Shown here piece after piece: positions 27,217 through 36,050 of a stretch of DNA of 64,000 bases. Position 1 is the first letter of the stretch, and every line of letters starts with the position of its first letter. The notes under the pieces are model-generated. The model did not search any database, had not been told where the DNA came from, and saw nothing but the letters and a program-made list of their open reading frames with translations. The position numbers and the translations under genes were made by a program. Source of the DNA: Natronococcus sp. A-GB1. Lineage in GTDB: Archaea > Halobacteriota > Halobacteria > Halobacteriales > Natrialbaceae. The stretch is from NCBI RefSeq assembly GCF_029688845.1, contig NZ_JARUKW010000010.1, positions 1 to 64,000 on the forward strand. The letters run 5' to 3'.

Positions 27217-28089
27217 ATGGACGCCGGACTCGGGTTTGCGATCGTCGCCGCTTTCGTCTGGGGATTTTACATTTACGTGTTGAAGCGTTCGTTCTCGGGA
27301 TATCCGCCCGCCGCGCTGACGGTCCTCATCAACACCTTCGCTATCGCGTGGTATCTTCCGGTCTCGCTCACGCGAACCGATCGCTCCGCAGTGGCGTTCG
27401 GTGGGTTCGGCCTTCTCGAGGTCGGCGTGGTCGTCCTGACGATCGTGTCGACTGCCGCCGCGTTCGTCCTCTTTCTGCGAGCGATCGCACAGGGGGACGT
27501 CTCGTACGTGACACCGATCAACAAGATCGTCCCGATGTTCGTCCTTCCGCTCGAGATCCTGTTTCTCGGGCAGCTGCTGACACCGTTGCAGGTCACGGGA
27601 GTCGTGGTTGCGACGCTCGCAGTGTACGTGGCGAACTACGATCCCGGCGGATTCTTCCGGCCGTTCGTCAAGGCTGCGCGATCGCGGCCCGCACAGCTCG
27701 CGCTGGTGAGCGCGATGTGTTACGCGGTCAGTGATCTCGGGAAGCGCGTTTCGTTGCAGGAACTCGCTATCCCGGAGACGCTCTGGGTTCCGCTGTTGCT
27801 ATCCGGAGTTGCTGTCGTTCTCCTTCCGAGTGCGATCCGAAACCCACCGAGCGAGATCCGGGCAGATCTCCCCAAGTTAGCTATCGGAGGAGCAATGGTC
27901 GCGCTCGGAGAGCACCTCACGACGCTGGCGTTCGCCCTATTGCCGGCGAGCATCGCTTCGCCCGTGATCAACACGCAGGCAATTATCGCCGTCGTTCTCG
28001 GCGGGATCCTCCTCGGAGAGCGCTACTTCCGAATTCGACTCGTCGCGGCCGTACTGGCAGTTGTCGGCGTCACGCTCATCGCGGTTTGA
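27217..28089 (+). CDS. EamA/DMT-family transporter
   Basis: A 290-residue membrane protein with ten predicted helices in two EamA repeats (about 3-130 and 150-288). The first half includes FVWGFYIYVLKRSFSGYPP and the second ALLPASIASPVINTQAIIAV and GEYFR-like GERYFRIRL. Members move drugs or metabolites; the substrate cannot be told. The gene stands alone, divergent from the deacetylase. A short hairpin follows about 85 bases downstream. Confidence 0.9.
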   Translation: MDAGLGFAIVAAFVWGFYIYVLKRSFSGYPPAALTVLINTFAIAWYLPVSLTRTDRSAVAFGGFGLLEVGVVVLTIVSTAAAFVLFLRAIAQGDVSYVTPINKIVPMFVLPLEILFLGQLLTPLQVTGVVVATLAVYVANYDPGGFFRPFVKAARSRPAQLALVSAMCYAVSDLGKRVSLQELAIPETLWVPLLLSGVAVVLLPSAIRNPPSEIRADLPKLAIGGAMVALGEHLTTLAFALLPASIASPVINTQAIIAVVLGGILLGERYFRIRLVAAVLAVVGVTLIAV

Positions 28090-28174
28090 GTCCCCAGCTA
28101 CCCCGATGTTCCGGGAGTTCCCGTCGTCGTCGATCGCTCTGCAAGGAGATCGTTCGGCAGGGCAGGCCAAAATC

Positions 28175-28190
28175 TCCCGCGTGCGCGGGA
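28175..28190. terminator. GC-rich hairpin after the EamA gene
   Basis: TCCCGCG-TG-CGCGGGA forms a perfect 7-base stem with a two-base loop between the convergent EamA and TFB genes. There is no T run behind it, so its role in termination is uncertain. Confidence 0.3.
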
Positions 28191-28354
28191 AAGGTGAAGT
28201 ATCGAAGCGGTCTCCAAAAGGCTCGAGGAACATTGGGGACTCAAGGGGCTCGAGGGACTCGACGAATAACGAGATCCTGGGCTCTTGGGTTTGCTCAAAT
28301 ATTGACAGAGAGCTGAGGTCGCCGAGTCCATCGACGACGTGATGATCGTCGTCC

Positions 28355-29320
28355 CTAGTCGTGAATACCCATCGCGCTGATCTGTTCTTGGTACCGGTTC
28401 CGGATCGTGACCTCGGTCACCTGGGCGACGTCGGCGACCTCCCGTTGGGTCTTCTTCTCGTTACAGAGGAGCGCGCTCGCGTAAATCGCGGCTGCGGCGT
28501 ACCCGGTTGGCGATTTACCCGACAGCATCCCCTGTTCGGCCGTCGTGTTGATGATCTCGTTGGCCTTGAGCTGGACCTCCTCGGGAAGGTCCAGCTCCGA
28601 GCAGAACCGCGGGACGTACTTCTTCGGATCGACGGGCTCCATCTCGAGGCCGAGCTCCTGGGAGATGTAGCGGTACGTTCGGCCGATCTCCATGCGATCG
28701 ACCCGTGAGACGGCTGCGACCTCGTCTAGCGAGCGCGGAATGCCTTCCATTCGACAGGCGGCGTACAGGGTACTCGTGGCGACGCCCTCGATCGATCGAC
28801 CCCGGATGAGGTCCTCGTCGAGCGCGCGCCGGTAGAGGACGCTGGCTACCTCCCGAACCGAGCGAGGAACCCCCAGCGCGGATGCCATCCGGTCGGTTTC
28901 GGAAAGGGCGAACTGCAGGTTCCGTTCGCCGGCGTCTTTCGTTCGGATGCGTTCCTGCCACTTCCGGAGCCGGCTCATCTGATTACGCTTCTCCGAGGAG
29001 AGCGATCGGCCGTAGGCGTCCTTGTTCTTCCAGTCGATCGTCGTGGTCAACCCCTTGTCATGCATCGTCTGGGTCGTCGGCGCCCCGACTCGGGACTTGC
29101 TGTCCCGTTCCGACTGGTTGAACGCCCGCCACTCGGGTCCGTGGTCGATGCCGCCCTCCTCGAGAATGAGCCCGCAGTCCTCACAGCTGACCTCGCTTCC
29201 GTCCGAACTCCGGACGAGTGCCGTCGAATCGCACTCCGGACACGCCCGAACGCCCTCCTGTTCAGTCGTGTTGTTCTTCGTCTGCTCGTCACGTTGTTTC
29301 TGACGGGTCGGGCGTTTCAT
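28355..29320 (-). CDS. tfb: transcription initiation factor TFB
   Basis: This 321-residue archaeal TFIIB homologue bridges TBP-bound promoters and RNA polymerase. It has an N-terminal zinc ribbon, CPEC (33-36) and CEDC, then the B-reader/linker, and two cyclin repeats (about 125-215 and 220-310). The second ends with an HTH, QREVADVAQVTEVTIRNRYQ, that contacts the BRE. Haloarchaea carry several TFBs, often on plasmids, with specialised promoter choice. The neighbours (EamA transporter and FGGY kinase) give no hint of its regulon. The start is at the ATG giving MKRPTRQK. Confidence 0.96.
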   Translation of the reverse strand: MKRPTRQKQRDEQTKNNTTEQEGVRACPECDSTALVRSSDGSEVSCEDCGLILEEGGIDHGPEWRAFNQSERDSKSRVGAPTTQTMHDKGLTTTIDWKNKDAYGRSLSSEKRNQMSRLRKWQERIRTKDAGERNLQFALSETDRMASALGVPRSVREVASVLYRRALDEDLIRGRSIEGVATSTLYAACRMEGIPRSLDEVAAVSRVDRMEIGRTYRYISQELGLEMEPVDPKKYVPRFCSELDLPEEVQLKANEIINTTAEQGMLSGKSPTGYAAAAIYASALLCNEKKTQREVADVAQVTEVTIRNRYQEQISAMGIHD

Positions 29321-29458
29321 CAGTCGAGTAGAGAGAGTGACCCGAGAAGGTTAAACGCTGGGAGTGATCGTAGCGAAACGATCTGAAAAGAAGTCCGAAA
29401 AATTAACCGGTTTTGCTCATCGTACGCCTTGATAAGACACGCGCCCGTCGCCGTTCGC

Positions 29459-30943
29459 ATGAAAGCACTCGTCGGGATAGACGCCGGGACGACCGCTATC
29501 ACGGCTGTTGCGTACGATACAAGCGGATTAGCTCTCGCGACCGCGATGGAAACGCAGTCCGTCGACCGTCCGGACACCCGTCAGGCCGAACTGGGTATGG
29601 GGACAGTCTGGGACCGCACCAGGGAAGCAATCGCGCGAGTGGTCGCGAGGCTGGACGAACACGTCGAGATCGCTGGCGTCGGTATTACGGGCCAGGGTGA
29701 CGGCTGCTGGCTGATCGATACGAGCGGAAAGCCTGTTCGGAACGCCGTCCTGTGGTCGGACAGTCGGGCGGCACCGATCCTCGAGAACTGGACAGCGGAC
29801 GGAACGATGGACGCACTGGTCGAGACGTGTGGCTCACCCGTGTATCCGGGAATGTGCCTCCCGATTTTGACGTGGCTCGCCGAGCACGAGCCGAAAGCGC
29901 TTGAGCGAGCGACGACCGCGTTCTCGTGCAAGGACTGGCTCAGCTACAACCTGACCGGAACTCGAGCGACCGATTATACCGAGGCGACGGTGCCGTTTCT
30001 CGATCGCAAAACGGGTGAGTTCGAGCCGGCGGTGTTCAAGCGCGCTGGGATTCCGGAGCAAAGTGACCTCATTCCGGACGTTCGTACCGGGACTGACGTA
30101 GTCGGGACGGTAACGAGCGACGCCGCCTCGGGGACGGGACTCCCCGAAGGAACGCCGGTGGTGGCCGGAGCGATCGACGTCGTCGCTTCGGCGGTCGGCG
30201 CCGGTGCAGTCGCGCCGGGCGACGGGGCGGTTTCGCTCGGGACGTCACTGTTTGCCCAGACGATTACCGAGGGTCCGGGAGCCGACGACCGCGGGATCGG
30301 GATGGCGTTCGGAATCGACGATCGCTGGACGACGGCGATCGGCTCGAACGCAGGGACGCCGAGCCTCGAGTGGGTGTGCGAGGAGCTGCTCGAGAAAGAG
30401 AGGATCGAGGCCCTTGAACCGATCGCCACGTCTGCGGCGGCAGGGTCGGGAGGAGTACTGTTTCTCCCGTATCTCAGCACGACCGGCGAGCGGGGGCCGT
30501 TCACCGATCCGAACGCTCGAGCCGGATTCGTCGGACTGACGTCGGAGCACACGCGGGCACACGTCGTCCGCAGCGTCTACGAGGGGCTCAGTCTGGCAGT
30601 CCGGGATTGTATCGAACATCTTCCCACGACGCCGACTCGAGTGTATCTCACCGGCGGAGGGAGTCGGTCGGCGTTCTGGTGTGACCTCCTCGCGGACTGT
30701 CTCGGAATCGAGTTGCTCGTTCCCGAGACGGAGTACCCCGCTGCGAAGGGGGCGGCGACGCTGCTCGCGGTCGGACTCGGAATCGAACCGTCTCTCGAGC
30801 AGGCCGGTTCCCAACTTGGAGAAACGGAACGGCGTTACGAGCCTGACGGTGACATCGCGGAAACGTACGACGAACTGTACGAACACTACCGTCGAACCCG
30901 CCACGACATGCAGCCGATCTGGGAACGACAGGCCAAGCTGTGA
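29459..30943 (+). CDS. FGGY-family carbohydrate kinase
   Basis: This 494-residue kinase phosphorylates a sugar or polyol with ATP. The N-terminal phosphate loop GIDAGTTAITAVAYD, the GITGQGDGCWLID strand, the FGGY signature-like region before AVSLGTSLFAQT, and the C-terminal adenosine site YLTGGGSRSAFWCDLLAD are all present. The start at the ATG giving MKALVGIDAG is the usual family start. The upstream ATA/ATG-less extension was dropped. The sugar (xylulose, erythritol, gluconate and others) cannot be decided. It is divergent from tfb, and no sugar transporter or dehydrogenase is next to it. Confidence 0.9.
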   Translation: MKALVGIDAGTTAITAVAYDTSGLALATAMETQSVDRPDTRQAELGMGTVWDRTREAIARVVARLDEHVEIAGVGITGQGDGCWLIDTSGKPVRNAVLWSDSRAAPILENWTADGTMDALVETCGSPVYPGMCLPILTWLAEHEPKALERATTAFSCKDWLSYNLTGTRATDYTEATVPFLDRKTGEFEPAVFKRAGIPEQSDLIPDVRTGTDVVGTVTSDAASGTGLPEGTPVVAGAIDVVASAVGAGAVAPGDGAVSLGTSLFAQTITEGPGADDRGIGMAFGIDDRWTTAIGSNAGTPSLEWVCEELLEKERIEALEPIATSAAAGSGGVLFLPYLSTTGERGPFTDPNARAGFVGLTSEHTRAHVVRSVYEGLSLAVRDCIEHLPTTPTRVYLTGGGSRSAFWCDLLADCLGIELLVPETEYPAAKGAATLLAVGLGIEPSLEQAGSQLGETERRYEPDGDIAETYDELYEHYRRTRHDMQPIWERQAKL

Positions 30944-31062
30944 CGCGTCTACGATAGCGAATAATAAGAACGAGGTCAGCGGCAAAAGATCCGAACACGG
31001 CCGAATTCGCTGCTTCGAGTCCGACTTCGGTCGAGATTCGAAAACGGACGAGCGGCACGCTT

Positions 31063-31416
31063 TTGAGAGACGGCAGCGACGATGGCGGTGTGGGACGATA
31101 TCAGCCGGGACGACACGATTCGTTCATCAAGTGCGACGCACCTCGATGCGGAGCGAGCAACGCCCCGGAAGGATCCGCGGAGTACGACGCGGAATGTTGG
31201 CGATGCGGGGAACCTCTCGGCGGAAAACCCGAACCTGGCGACGAGGTGACCGTCGACATCGTCGACGAGAAAGCCGACGGGACTCTCGTCTGTAAGACCG
31301 AGGACGGGTTCGTGCTCTTTCTCGAGGCGGATATCGCGGCGATCGAGGCGACAGTCCGGGTCACGAGCGTTGACGAGACCTACGGCGAGGCGGAACTCGT
31401 CGAAGCGAACCCGTGA
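31063..31416 (+). CDS. small zinc-binding protein with TRAM/OB-like domain, possible frameshift
   Basis: Residues from about 24 hold two cysteine pairs, CDAPRCGASN and CWRCGEPL. A beta-rich domain follows with DEVTVDIVDEKADGTLVCKT and VRVTSVDETYGEAELV, which resembles TRAM/OB-like RNA-binding modules. The 5' end is unclear. The frame offers only TTG (31063) or GTG (31090), whereas the ATG at 31082 starts a natural-looking MAVWDDISRDDT in another frame. A small insertion near 31115-31125 may have broken the original start. The C-terminal part is well formed. It lies before the replication origin. Confidence 0.6.
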   Translation: MRDGSDDGGVGRYQPGRHDSFIKCDAPRCGASNAPEGSAEYDAECWRCGEPLGGKPEPGDEVTVDIVDEKADGTLVCKTEDGFVLFLEADIAAIEATVRVTSVDETYGEAELVEANP

Positions 31417-31603
31417 CTGAACTGATCGGTTTACCGCCGCTCGGGTTCGGTTTGTCATAACTTGCGGTAAACTTGCAGCATCGAAAGGCGCGATGTCGGA
31501 AAGACTCCAGCTCTGGTAGGGACGGTCTCAGCAGGAGCCGTCCTGACAGGGACGGCCTTTGTGAGGGCGAGTTGAGCATTATAGCGAGTACGAAGACGGT
31601 TTT

Positions 31604-31655
31604 CAACAAAGAGGTGCCGAGAGAGTATTTCCAACGAAGGGGTGCTGAGAGAGTG
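31604..31655. repeat. imperfect direct repeat beside the origin
   Basis: Two 24-base copies (31604-31627 and 31632-31655) share most bases: CAACAAAGAGGTGCCGAGAG and CAACGAAGGGGTGCTGAGAG. They lie in a 330-base gene-free stretch before the first origin box. Their role is unknown. Confidence 0.5.
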
Positions 31656-31749
31656 GGAGACTACTAGGAGAAACAGTCGGAGAGGTGTTACAAACCACGG
31701 ATCGGATAGAGAGGCCCAAAAGGAGACAGCCGAAGGCCGAGAAGTCGAT

Positions 31750-32126
31750 CGCACACACACACCACGTTTCCGGTGAAATCGGCTCGAGAGGAAGGGGGGT
31801 ACGGACAGATTTGACGACAGCTGTCAGACTTTTCTAGTTCGATATCCTCCACCTCTGGACTGTTCACCTAGTAGTTTTATTATCTGTTAGTACGTAAAGT
31901 TCACTAAGTAGATCACGTTCTAATAAAGGTGACTAGAGTCACCGAGTGAATTGCCCTCTCCAGCCGAATCTGTTGTCTCTCGCGTCCAAATCGGCAGCTG
32001 GAAACTAACCGCGTCTCGAGTTATCTGCCGGGTGAGTTGGGTATAGGCTCCTGGAAAACCCCCGTTTCCCCTCCACCCCACCCTCCTTCGGAGCCGATTT
32101 CACCGGAAACGTGGTGTGTGTGTGCG
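31750..32126. other. replication origin: inverted ORBs flanking an AT-rich unwinding region
   Basis: Two perfect 36-base copies of an origin recognition box lie in inverted orientation at 31750-31785 (minus) and 32091-32126 (plus). The core is TTCACCGGAAACGTGGTGTG, the ORB form seen in haloarchaeal origins. Just inside each is a G-rich string (GGAAGGGGGG near 31790, and its counterpart CCCCCGTTTCCCC near 32060). Between them, about 31826-31950, is the most AT-rich stretch of the neighbourhood, a good duplex-unwinding element. A further ORB and the orc1 start follow directly. This is the standard haloarchaeal oriC layout. Confidence 0.88.
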
Positions 32127-32160
32127 GCCGGCCGATCCCGCTCGCCGAAACCCTCAAGTC

Positions 32161-32184
32161 GATTCACCGGAAACACGGTGTCTG
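32161..32184 (+). promoter_or_regulatory. ORB immediately before orc1
   Basis: GATTCACCGGAAACACGGTG matches the origin box core and ends six bases before the orc1 ATG. At this position binding by Orc1 would cover its own start region, so autoregulation is likely. Confidence 0.7.
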
Positions 32185-32189
32185 AATCA

Positions 32190-33404
32190 ATGCCCGAGTC
32201 CGATGACCTGTTCGTCCGGGAGGATCCGATCTTCGTCAACAAGGAACTCCTCGAGATCAGTCATCTTCCGGACGAGGGTCGTATCGTCGGTCGAGACGAG
32301 GAGATCAGCCATCTCGCTAACGCGGTCAACCCGGCGATCTTCGGTCAGAGTCCGAGCAACGTCCTCATCTACGGAAAGACCGGGACCGGAAAGTCCCTCT
32401 GTGCGAAGTACATCTCCAGGCGACTCGTCGAAACCGCGAAAGAAGAAGATATCAACGCAGTCTTCGCGTACGTCGATTGCGCGCAAGATACCACCGAGAC
32501 CCAGGCCGTCCAGACGATCGCGAGTTCGGTCAACACCGAGGAGACCGATATCTACATTCCTGACAAGGGGATCAGCACCGCAACCTACTACAAACGACTC
32601 TGGCGTCTGCTCAACGAGGAGTACGACGTTGCGCTCATCATCCTCGACGAGATCGACAAACTCGAGGATGACGCGATCCTGATGCAGCTCTCTCGGGCCG
32701 GCGAGGCGGGAAAGGTCAGGGACTGCAAGATCGGTGTCATGGGGATCAGTAACAAGATCAAGTACAAAGATCGGATGGACGAGCGGGTCAAATCGAGTCT
32801 CTGCGAGCGGGAGTTCGTCTTTCCCCCGTACAACGCGAGTCAGCTCAACAAGATCATGACCGCCAGGAGCGATGCGTTCCGAAAGGGGGTGCTAGAAGAC
32901 GCGGTAATTCCACGGGCCGCCGCGCTGGCGGCCCGCGAGCACGGCGACGCCCGCAAGGCGATCGACATTCTCCGGTACGCCGGCGAAATCGCCCAAACTC
33001 GAGGCACGGAGACCGTTCGAGAGGAGTTCGTCGTTCAGGCTCGGGAACGCGCGGAGGTCGATCGATTCCGCGAACTCATCCGCGGTTCGACTCCTCACTC
33101 CCGGTACGTCCTGCAGGCGCTGACGGTGCTCTCGCTCGACCAGCAACGCGAGGACGAAGGTGTCGAAAACAGCGGATTCAGAACCACCCGCATCTACGAC
33201 GTCTACGAACAGATCTGTCGGCAGGAGGGAACCGATGCGCTCTCGCTTCGCCGCGTCCGCGACCTCCTGAAGGAACACGCCTTCCTCGATATCCTCGAGC
33301 AGACCCGCCACAGCGGGGGGAGCGCGGAGGGGAGCTATACCGAACACACACTCCTCGAGGATCCCAAAGTGGTCAAAAATGTCCTCGAGGACACCGTTGA
33401 GTAG
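32190..33404 (+). CDS. orc1: Orc1/Cdc6 replication initiator
   Basis: A 404-residue AAA+ initiator. It binds ORBs, opens the origin and loads MCM helicase. Walker A is GKTGTGKS (62-69), Walker B is IILDEIDKLED (about 148-158), sensor 1 lies around GVMGISNKIK, and a C-terminal winged helix (about 310-400) reads origin DNA. The start at the ATG giving MPESDDLFVRED fits the family, and the upstream extension would read through two ORBs. It is flanked by ORBs on both sides (31750-32184 and 33468-33775), as in haloarchaeal origins where the initiator gene is linked to its own origin. ParA and its partner lie about 1.3 kb downstream. Confidence 0.96.
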   Translation: MPESDDLFVREDPIFVNKELLEISHLPDEGRIVGRDEEISHLANAVNPAIFGQSPSNVLIYGKTGTGKSLCAKYISRRLVETAKEEDINAVFAYVDCAQDTTETQAVQTIASSVNTEETDIYIPDKGISTATYYKRLWRLLNEEYDVALIILDEIDKLEDDAILMQLSRAGEAGKVRDCKIGVMGISNKIKYKDRMDERVKSSLCEREFVFPPYNASQLNKIMTARSDAFRKGVLEDAVIPRAAALAAREHGDARKAIDILRYAGEIAQTRGTETVREEFVVQARERAEVDRFRELIRGSTPHSRYVLQALTVLSLDQQREDEGVENSGFRTTRIYDVYEQICRQEGTDALSLRRVRDLLKEHAFLDILEQTRHSGGSAEGSYTEHTLLEDPKVVKNVLEDTVE

Positions 33405-33467
33405 TACCCGAACGACCGTTCCGATCGATCCTGATGGAACCACCCGTTTGCGGAAAGAAAACGGCCT

Positions 33468-33775
33468 GATTCACCGGAAACATGGTGTGTTCTTCCACCG
33501 GAAATTCGGTGTGCCTTCGCCCGTCGTACAAGTCCGATTCGACCGACCGCACTTCTGTTGATTCTTGGTTCTGAAATCCCCGGCTACAGCGCACTTGTTT
33601 CCAATTTAACCACCCTATCCAACTTTTCACCGGAAGGATGGTGTCTCCGTCGACGACAGCATCCGCCCGCCGGCACACCGGGGTTCCGGTGAAAGTCCGC
33701 CCAACCGTTGGTTTCTGGTACCCTCGATAACTGGCCTTCGCGTAGGTCTATTTCACCGGAAACGAGGTGTGTCTG
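33468..33775. repeat. downstream ORB cluster (five copies)
   Basis: Five boxes with the core TTCACCGGAAACnnGGTG or near variants lie at 33468-33490 (+), 33493-33515 (+), 33624-33647 (+), 33674-33694 (minus) and 33749-33775 (+). They vary more than the two upstream copies. With the three upstream boxes this makes eight ORB-like sites around one orc1 gene. They may be auxiliary binding sites or part of a second origin half. Confidence 0.78.
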
Positions 33776-33953
33776 ACTAATGTTCTGGGATTGACTGCTG
33801 CTCAGCAATAAAACCCCTTTCGGTGACGGTCCGTAGCGAGAGCGCGACGATTTCCCGAACAAGTTCAGACAAGTTCACTAGCTTCCGCTTATTTCATTAG
33901 TCTATAATGGTTCTCAACTCGAATGATGTTCTGCTACTCTCTTGATCGGTTAG

Positions 33954-34157
33954 TACGGAGCAAAGGCTCCACAACGATTATTTTATCAGTCGATAATTTG
34001 GGCATTCGACGCAGCATACATTCTTGTTGGAATCGGTACATTCTACAATTTAGCAACCGGTTCCAACGAACTATTTTTAGGAATGACTGCCCTTATTCAT
34101 CTTCTAATGGGTCCGTTAGCATACCTTATTTATAACAAACGAGTGGTAAACAAGTAA
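33954..34157 (+). pseudogene. fragment of a small membrane protein, AT-rich
   Basis: An open frame without a start codon encodes about 67 residues with two hydrophobic stretches, WAFDAAYILVGIGTFYNLAT and GMTALIHLLMGPLAYLIYN, and a basic end before TAA. A stop sits directly in front, so the N-terminus is lost. Codon use is much more AT-rich than the neighbours, which suggests a foreign origin. The family is unknown. Confidence 0.4.
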
Positions 34158-34685
34158 TCGGTCAATTCGGAACCGTAGTGATCATCCGTGTCCGTACCAC
34201 GCCGATGAACCACGAGCACCGGTTCTTCAACTTCCTGTACGCTATACAATGTGTGGCGACTCAGCGATCTACTGGTGAAGTTGGAGCTACGGGCTGAGTC
34301 CGCGTTCCGATATGACCACTCGTGACGGCGGATCTGTTCCTGACAATTGCGAAGGATTACATCGGATGAGATCCCCCTGACTGACGTTTTCGGTTCCAGG
34401 TTTTCCTCTTCATTAGTGGCGACATCACTGTGTAGTCGCCGTTTTCCCGGTTTTCTTTTCTGAACTACCGACTGGTAGTGGTGATATTCGCATCGACCAT
34501 AATTCCAGCCAGTTTTGGTGTTAGAATACTGCTGTCTTCGACGTTTTACTCTCTGTCTTGTGAAATAGCCCAACGTCAGAAGTTCAATGTGTGTATCGCG
34601 ATATACGATATATTGGTTCTCGGCTCGGATCACTGCTCCGACTGCTACTCCATCGAACTCCGATCCGGTCTCGGTCCGAGAGCGG
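34158..34685. other. gene-free stretch between origin region and partition genes
   Basis: About 530 bases of lower GC. A minus-strand frame of 167 residues (34130-34633) is open but rich in Arg, His, Tyr and Ser and poor in acidic residues, unlike real haloarchaeal proteins, and overlaps the membrane fragment. No repeat array or RNA was recognised. Confidence 0.4.
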
Positions 34686-35132
34686 TTACTCGAAGTCGTA
34701 GCCCCAGCCGCGTAGTACGTCGGCGACCTCGTCGACGCGAGTCATTCCGACGAGAAGGGCGGCCTCTCGGAGGTCGGCCTTCTTGACGGACTCGCCGAGT
34801 TCCCCCTCGAGAGTTCGGCGGGTCTCGCGCTGGCGGTCGAGCGTCGACTCCTGAAGGTGTAGCTGGACCGTCTTCGGTCGGTCGTCGGAGATGCTATCGC
34901 GTCTGTAAATCCACGGCAATCCACCGACCGACGAGCCACCAGCCGACTCACCGACGCTTGAGTCGCCTTCTGTTGATTCTCGGTTCTGAAGACCGGTGTC
35001 CGACCCACCCGCCGACTGGGCGGATGATCGTTCGGCGTCGGATTTCGTACTGGCTGACTCGCCCTCTTCGTCGCTCTCGTCCTCGCCGCCGAACGGATCG
35101 TCGCTGCTCGCGCCGCTTTTGAATCCGCTCAT
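34686..35132 (-). CDS. small acidic partner of ParA (probable DNA-binding adaptor)
   Basis: This 148-residue protein has a long acidic, Ser/Gly-rich N-terminal half (low complexity, about 1-75). Its basic/amphipathic C-terminal half includes TVQLHLQESTLDRQRETRR and KKADLREAALLVGMTRVDEV. It overlaps parA by four bases (ATGA), so the pair is translationally coupled. In partition operons the second gene usually encodes the centromere-binding protein, and the C-terminal part could be a small DNA-binding fold. This role is inferred from position. Confidence 0.72.
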   Translation of the reverse strand: MSGFKSGASSDDPFGGEDESDEEGESASTKSDAERSSAQSAGGSDTGLQNRESTEGDSSVGESAGGSSVGGLPWIYRRDSISDDRPKTVQLHLQESTLDRQRETRRTLEGELGESVKKADLREAALLVGMTRVDEVADVLRGWGYDFE

Positions 35133-36004
35133 GCCGTCGGCACCTCCTCGAGCGCGCCCGGCTCCGGCGGGTTCGGCGCGTCGATTCCGGCCTGGTCCTC
35201 GAGATAGCGAGCGAGACGATCGAACTGTGCCAGCGTCTCGAGTTCGTAGTCACGACGACGGTCGCGGTGTTCGCGAACGAACTCGAACGCGGAGCACTGC
35301 TCCTTCCAACAGCCCTCCATCAGGGAGGTTCGGTCGGGGAGCACCTCCGGAGTGGGGAACTCGATCTCCTCGATCAGCGCTGTCTGGTCGTTCGTCCGCT
35401 TGAATCCGTTCGGAACAGCCGCCAGGACGCCGACCTCAATTCCCATCTGGTCGGCGAAATTGCTCGCGAGTTCCTCGAGGCCATCGACGGAGGCTCGTCC
35501 CTTCGCACTCGGCTCGACCGGGAGCACGAGGTTTCGGGTCGCGTAGATCGCGTTGTAGAGGTGGTCGGACTCGGTTGCGGGCGGATCACAGATCAGTACG
35601 TCGTACTTCTCGGCGACCCCACCCTCTTGGAGTACCCGCTGGAGCTGTGCGTAGATGTTGTACGCGTCGCCGAGCTCCTCGGCTTTCCGTTTCTCGCGCG
35701 CGAGGTGGTTCGACAGATCCGAGAGCATGTTGTGCTCCGGGACGATGTCGACGCCCTCTGCCGATCGGATCAGTCCGTCGAACGACCCCTTTCCGCTGTC
35801 GACGAGGTGACGAACGAGGTTGTCGACGTCTCGATCCGCGCGTTCCTCGTCGACGCCGAGCAGCCGACTGAGGTCGCCGTCCTGTGGGTCGAGGGGAACG
35901 ACGAGTACGTCGAGTCCCGCTCGAGCGTGCGCGACGGCGAGATTCGCCGCCAGCGACGATTTCCCGACACCCCCCGCCTCGGAGTAAACGGTATACGAGA
36001 GCAT
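35129..36004 (-). CDS. parA: ParA/MinD-family partition ATPase
   Basis: A 291-residue P-loop ATPase with a deviant Walker A, SEAGGVGKSSLAANLA (8-23), in which the signature lysine is replaced by a non-canonical position. Walker A' has DPQDGDLSRLL and Walker B has YDVLICDPPATESDHLY. Such ATPases distribute plasmids and chromosomes using nucleoid-bound gradients. It is followed, with a four-base overlap, by its acidic partner gene and preceded by a repeat-rich non-coding region that could be the centromere. Together with orc1 this marks an independently maintained replicon. Confidence 0.92.
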   Translation of the reverse strand: MLSYTVYSEAGGVGKSSLAANLAVAHARAGLDVLVVPLDPQDGDLSRLLGVDEERADRDVDNLVRHLVDSGKGSFDGLIRSAEGVDIVPEHNMLSDLSNHLAREKRKAEELGDAYNIYAQLQRVLQEGGVAEKYDVLICDPPATESDHLYNAIYATRNLVLPVEPSAKGRASVDGLEELASNFADQMGIEVGVLAAVPNGFKRTNDQTALIEEIEFPTPEVLPDRTSLMEGCWKEQCSAFEFVREHRDRRRDYELETLAQFDRLARYLEDQAGIDAPNPPEPGALEEVPTA

Positions 36005-36050
36005 ACTTCCTGGAACTCACCGCTCAGATATGAAAGTACGTCAGACAACT

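Noticed and set aside
34130-34633. 167-codon minus-strand frame
   Set aside because: Basic, His- and Tyr-rich composition unlike haloarchaeal proteins; overlaps the membrane fragment.
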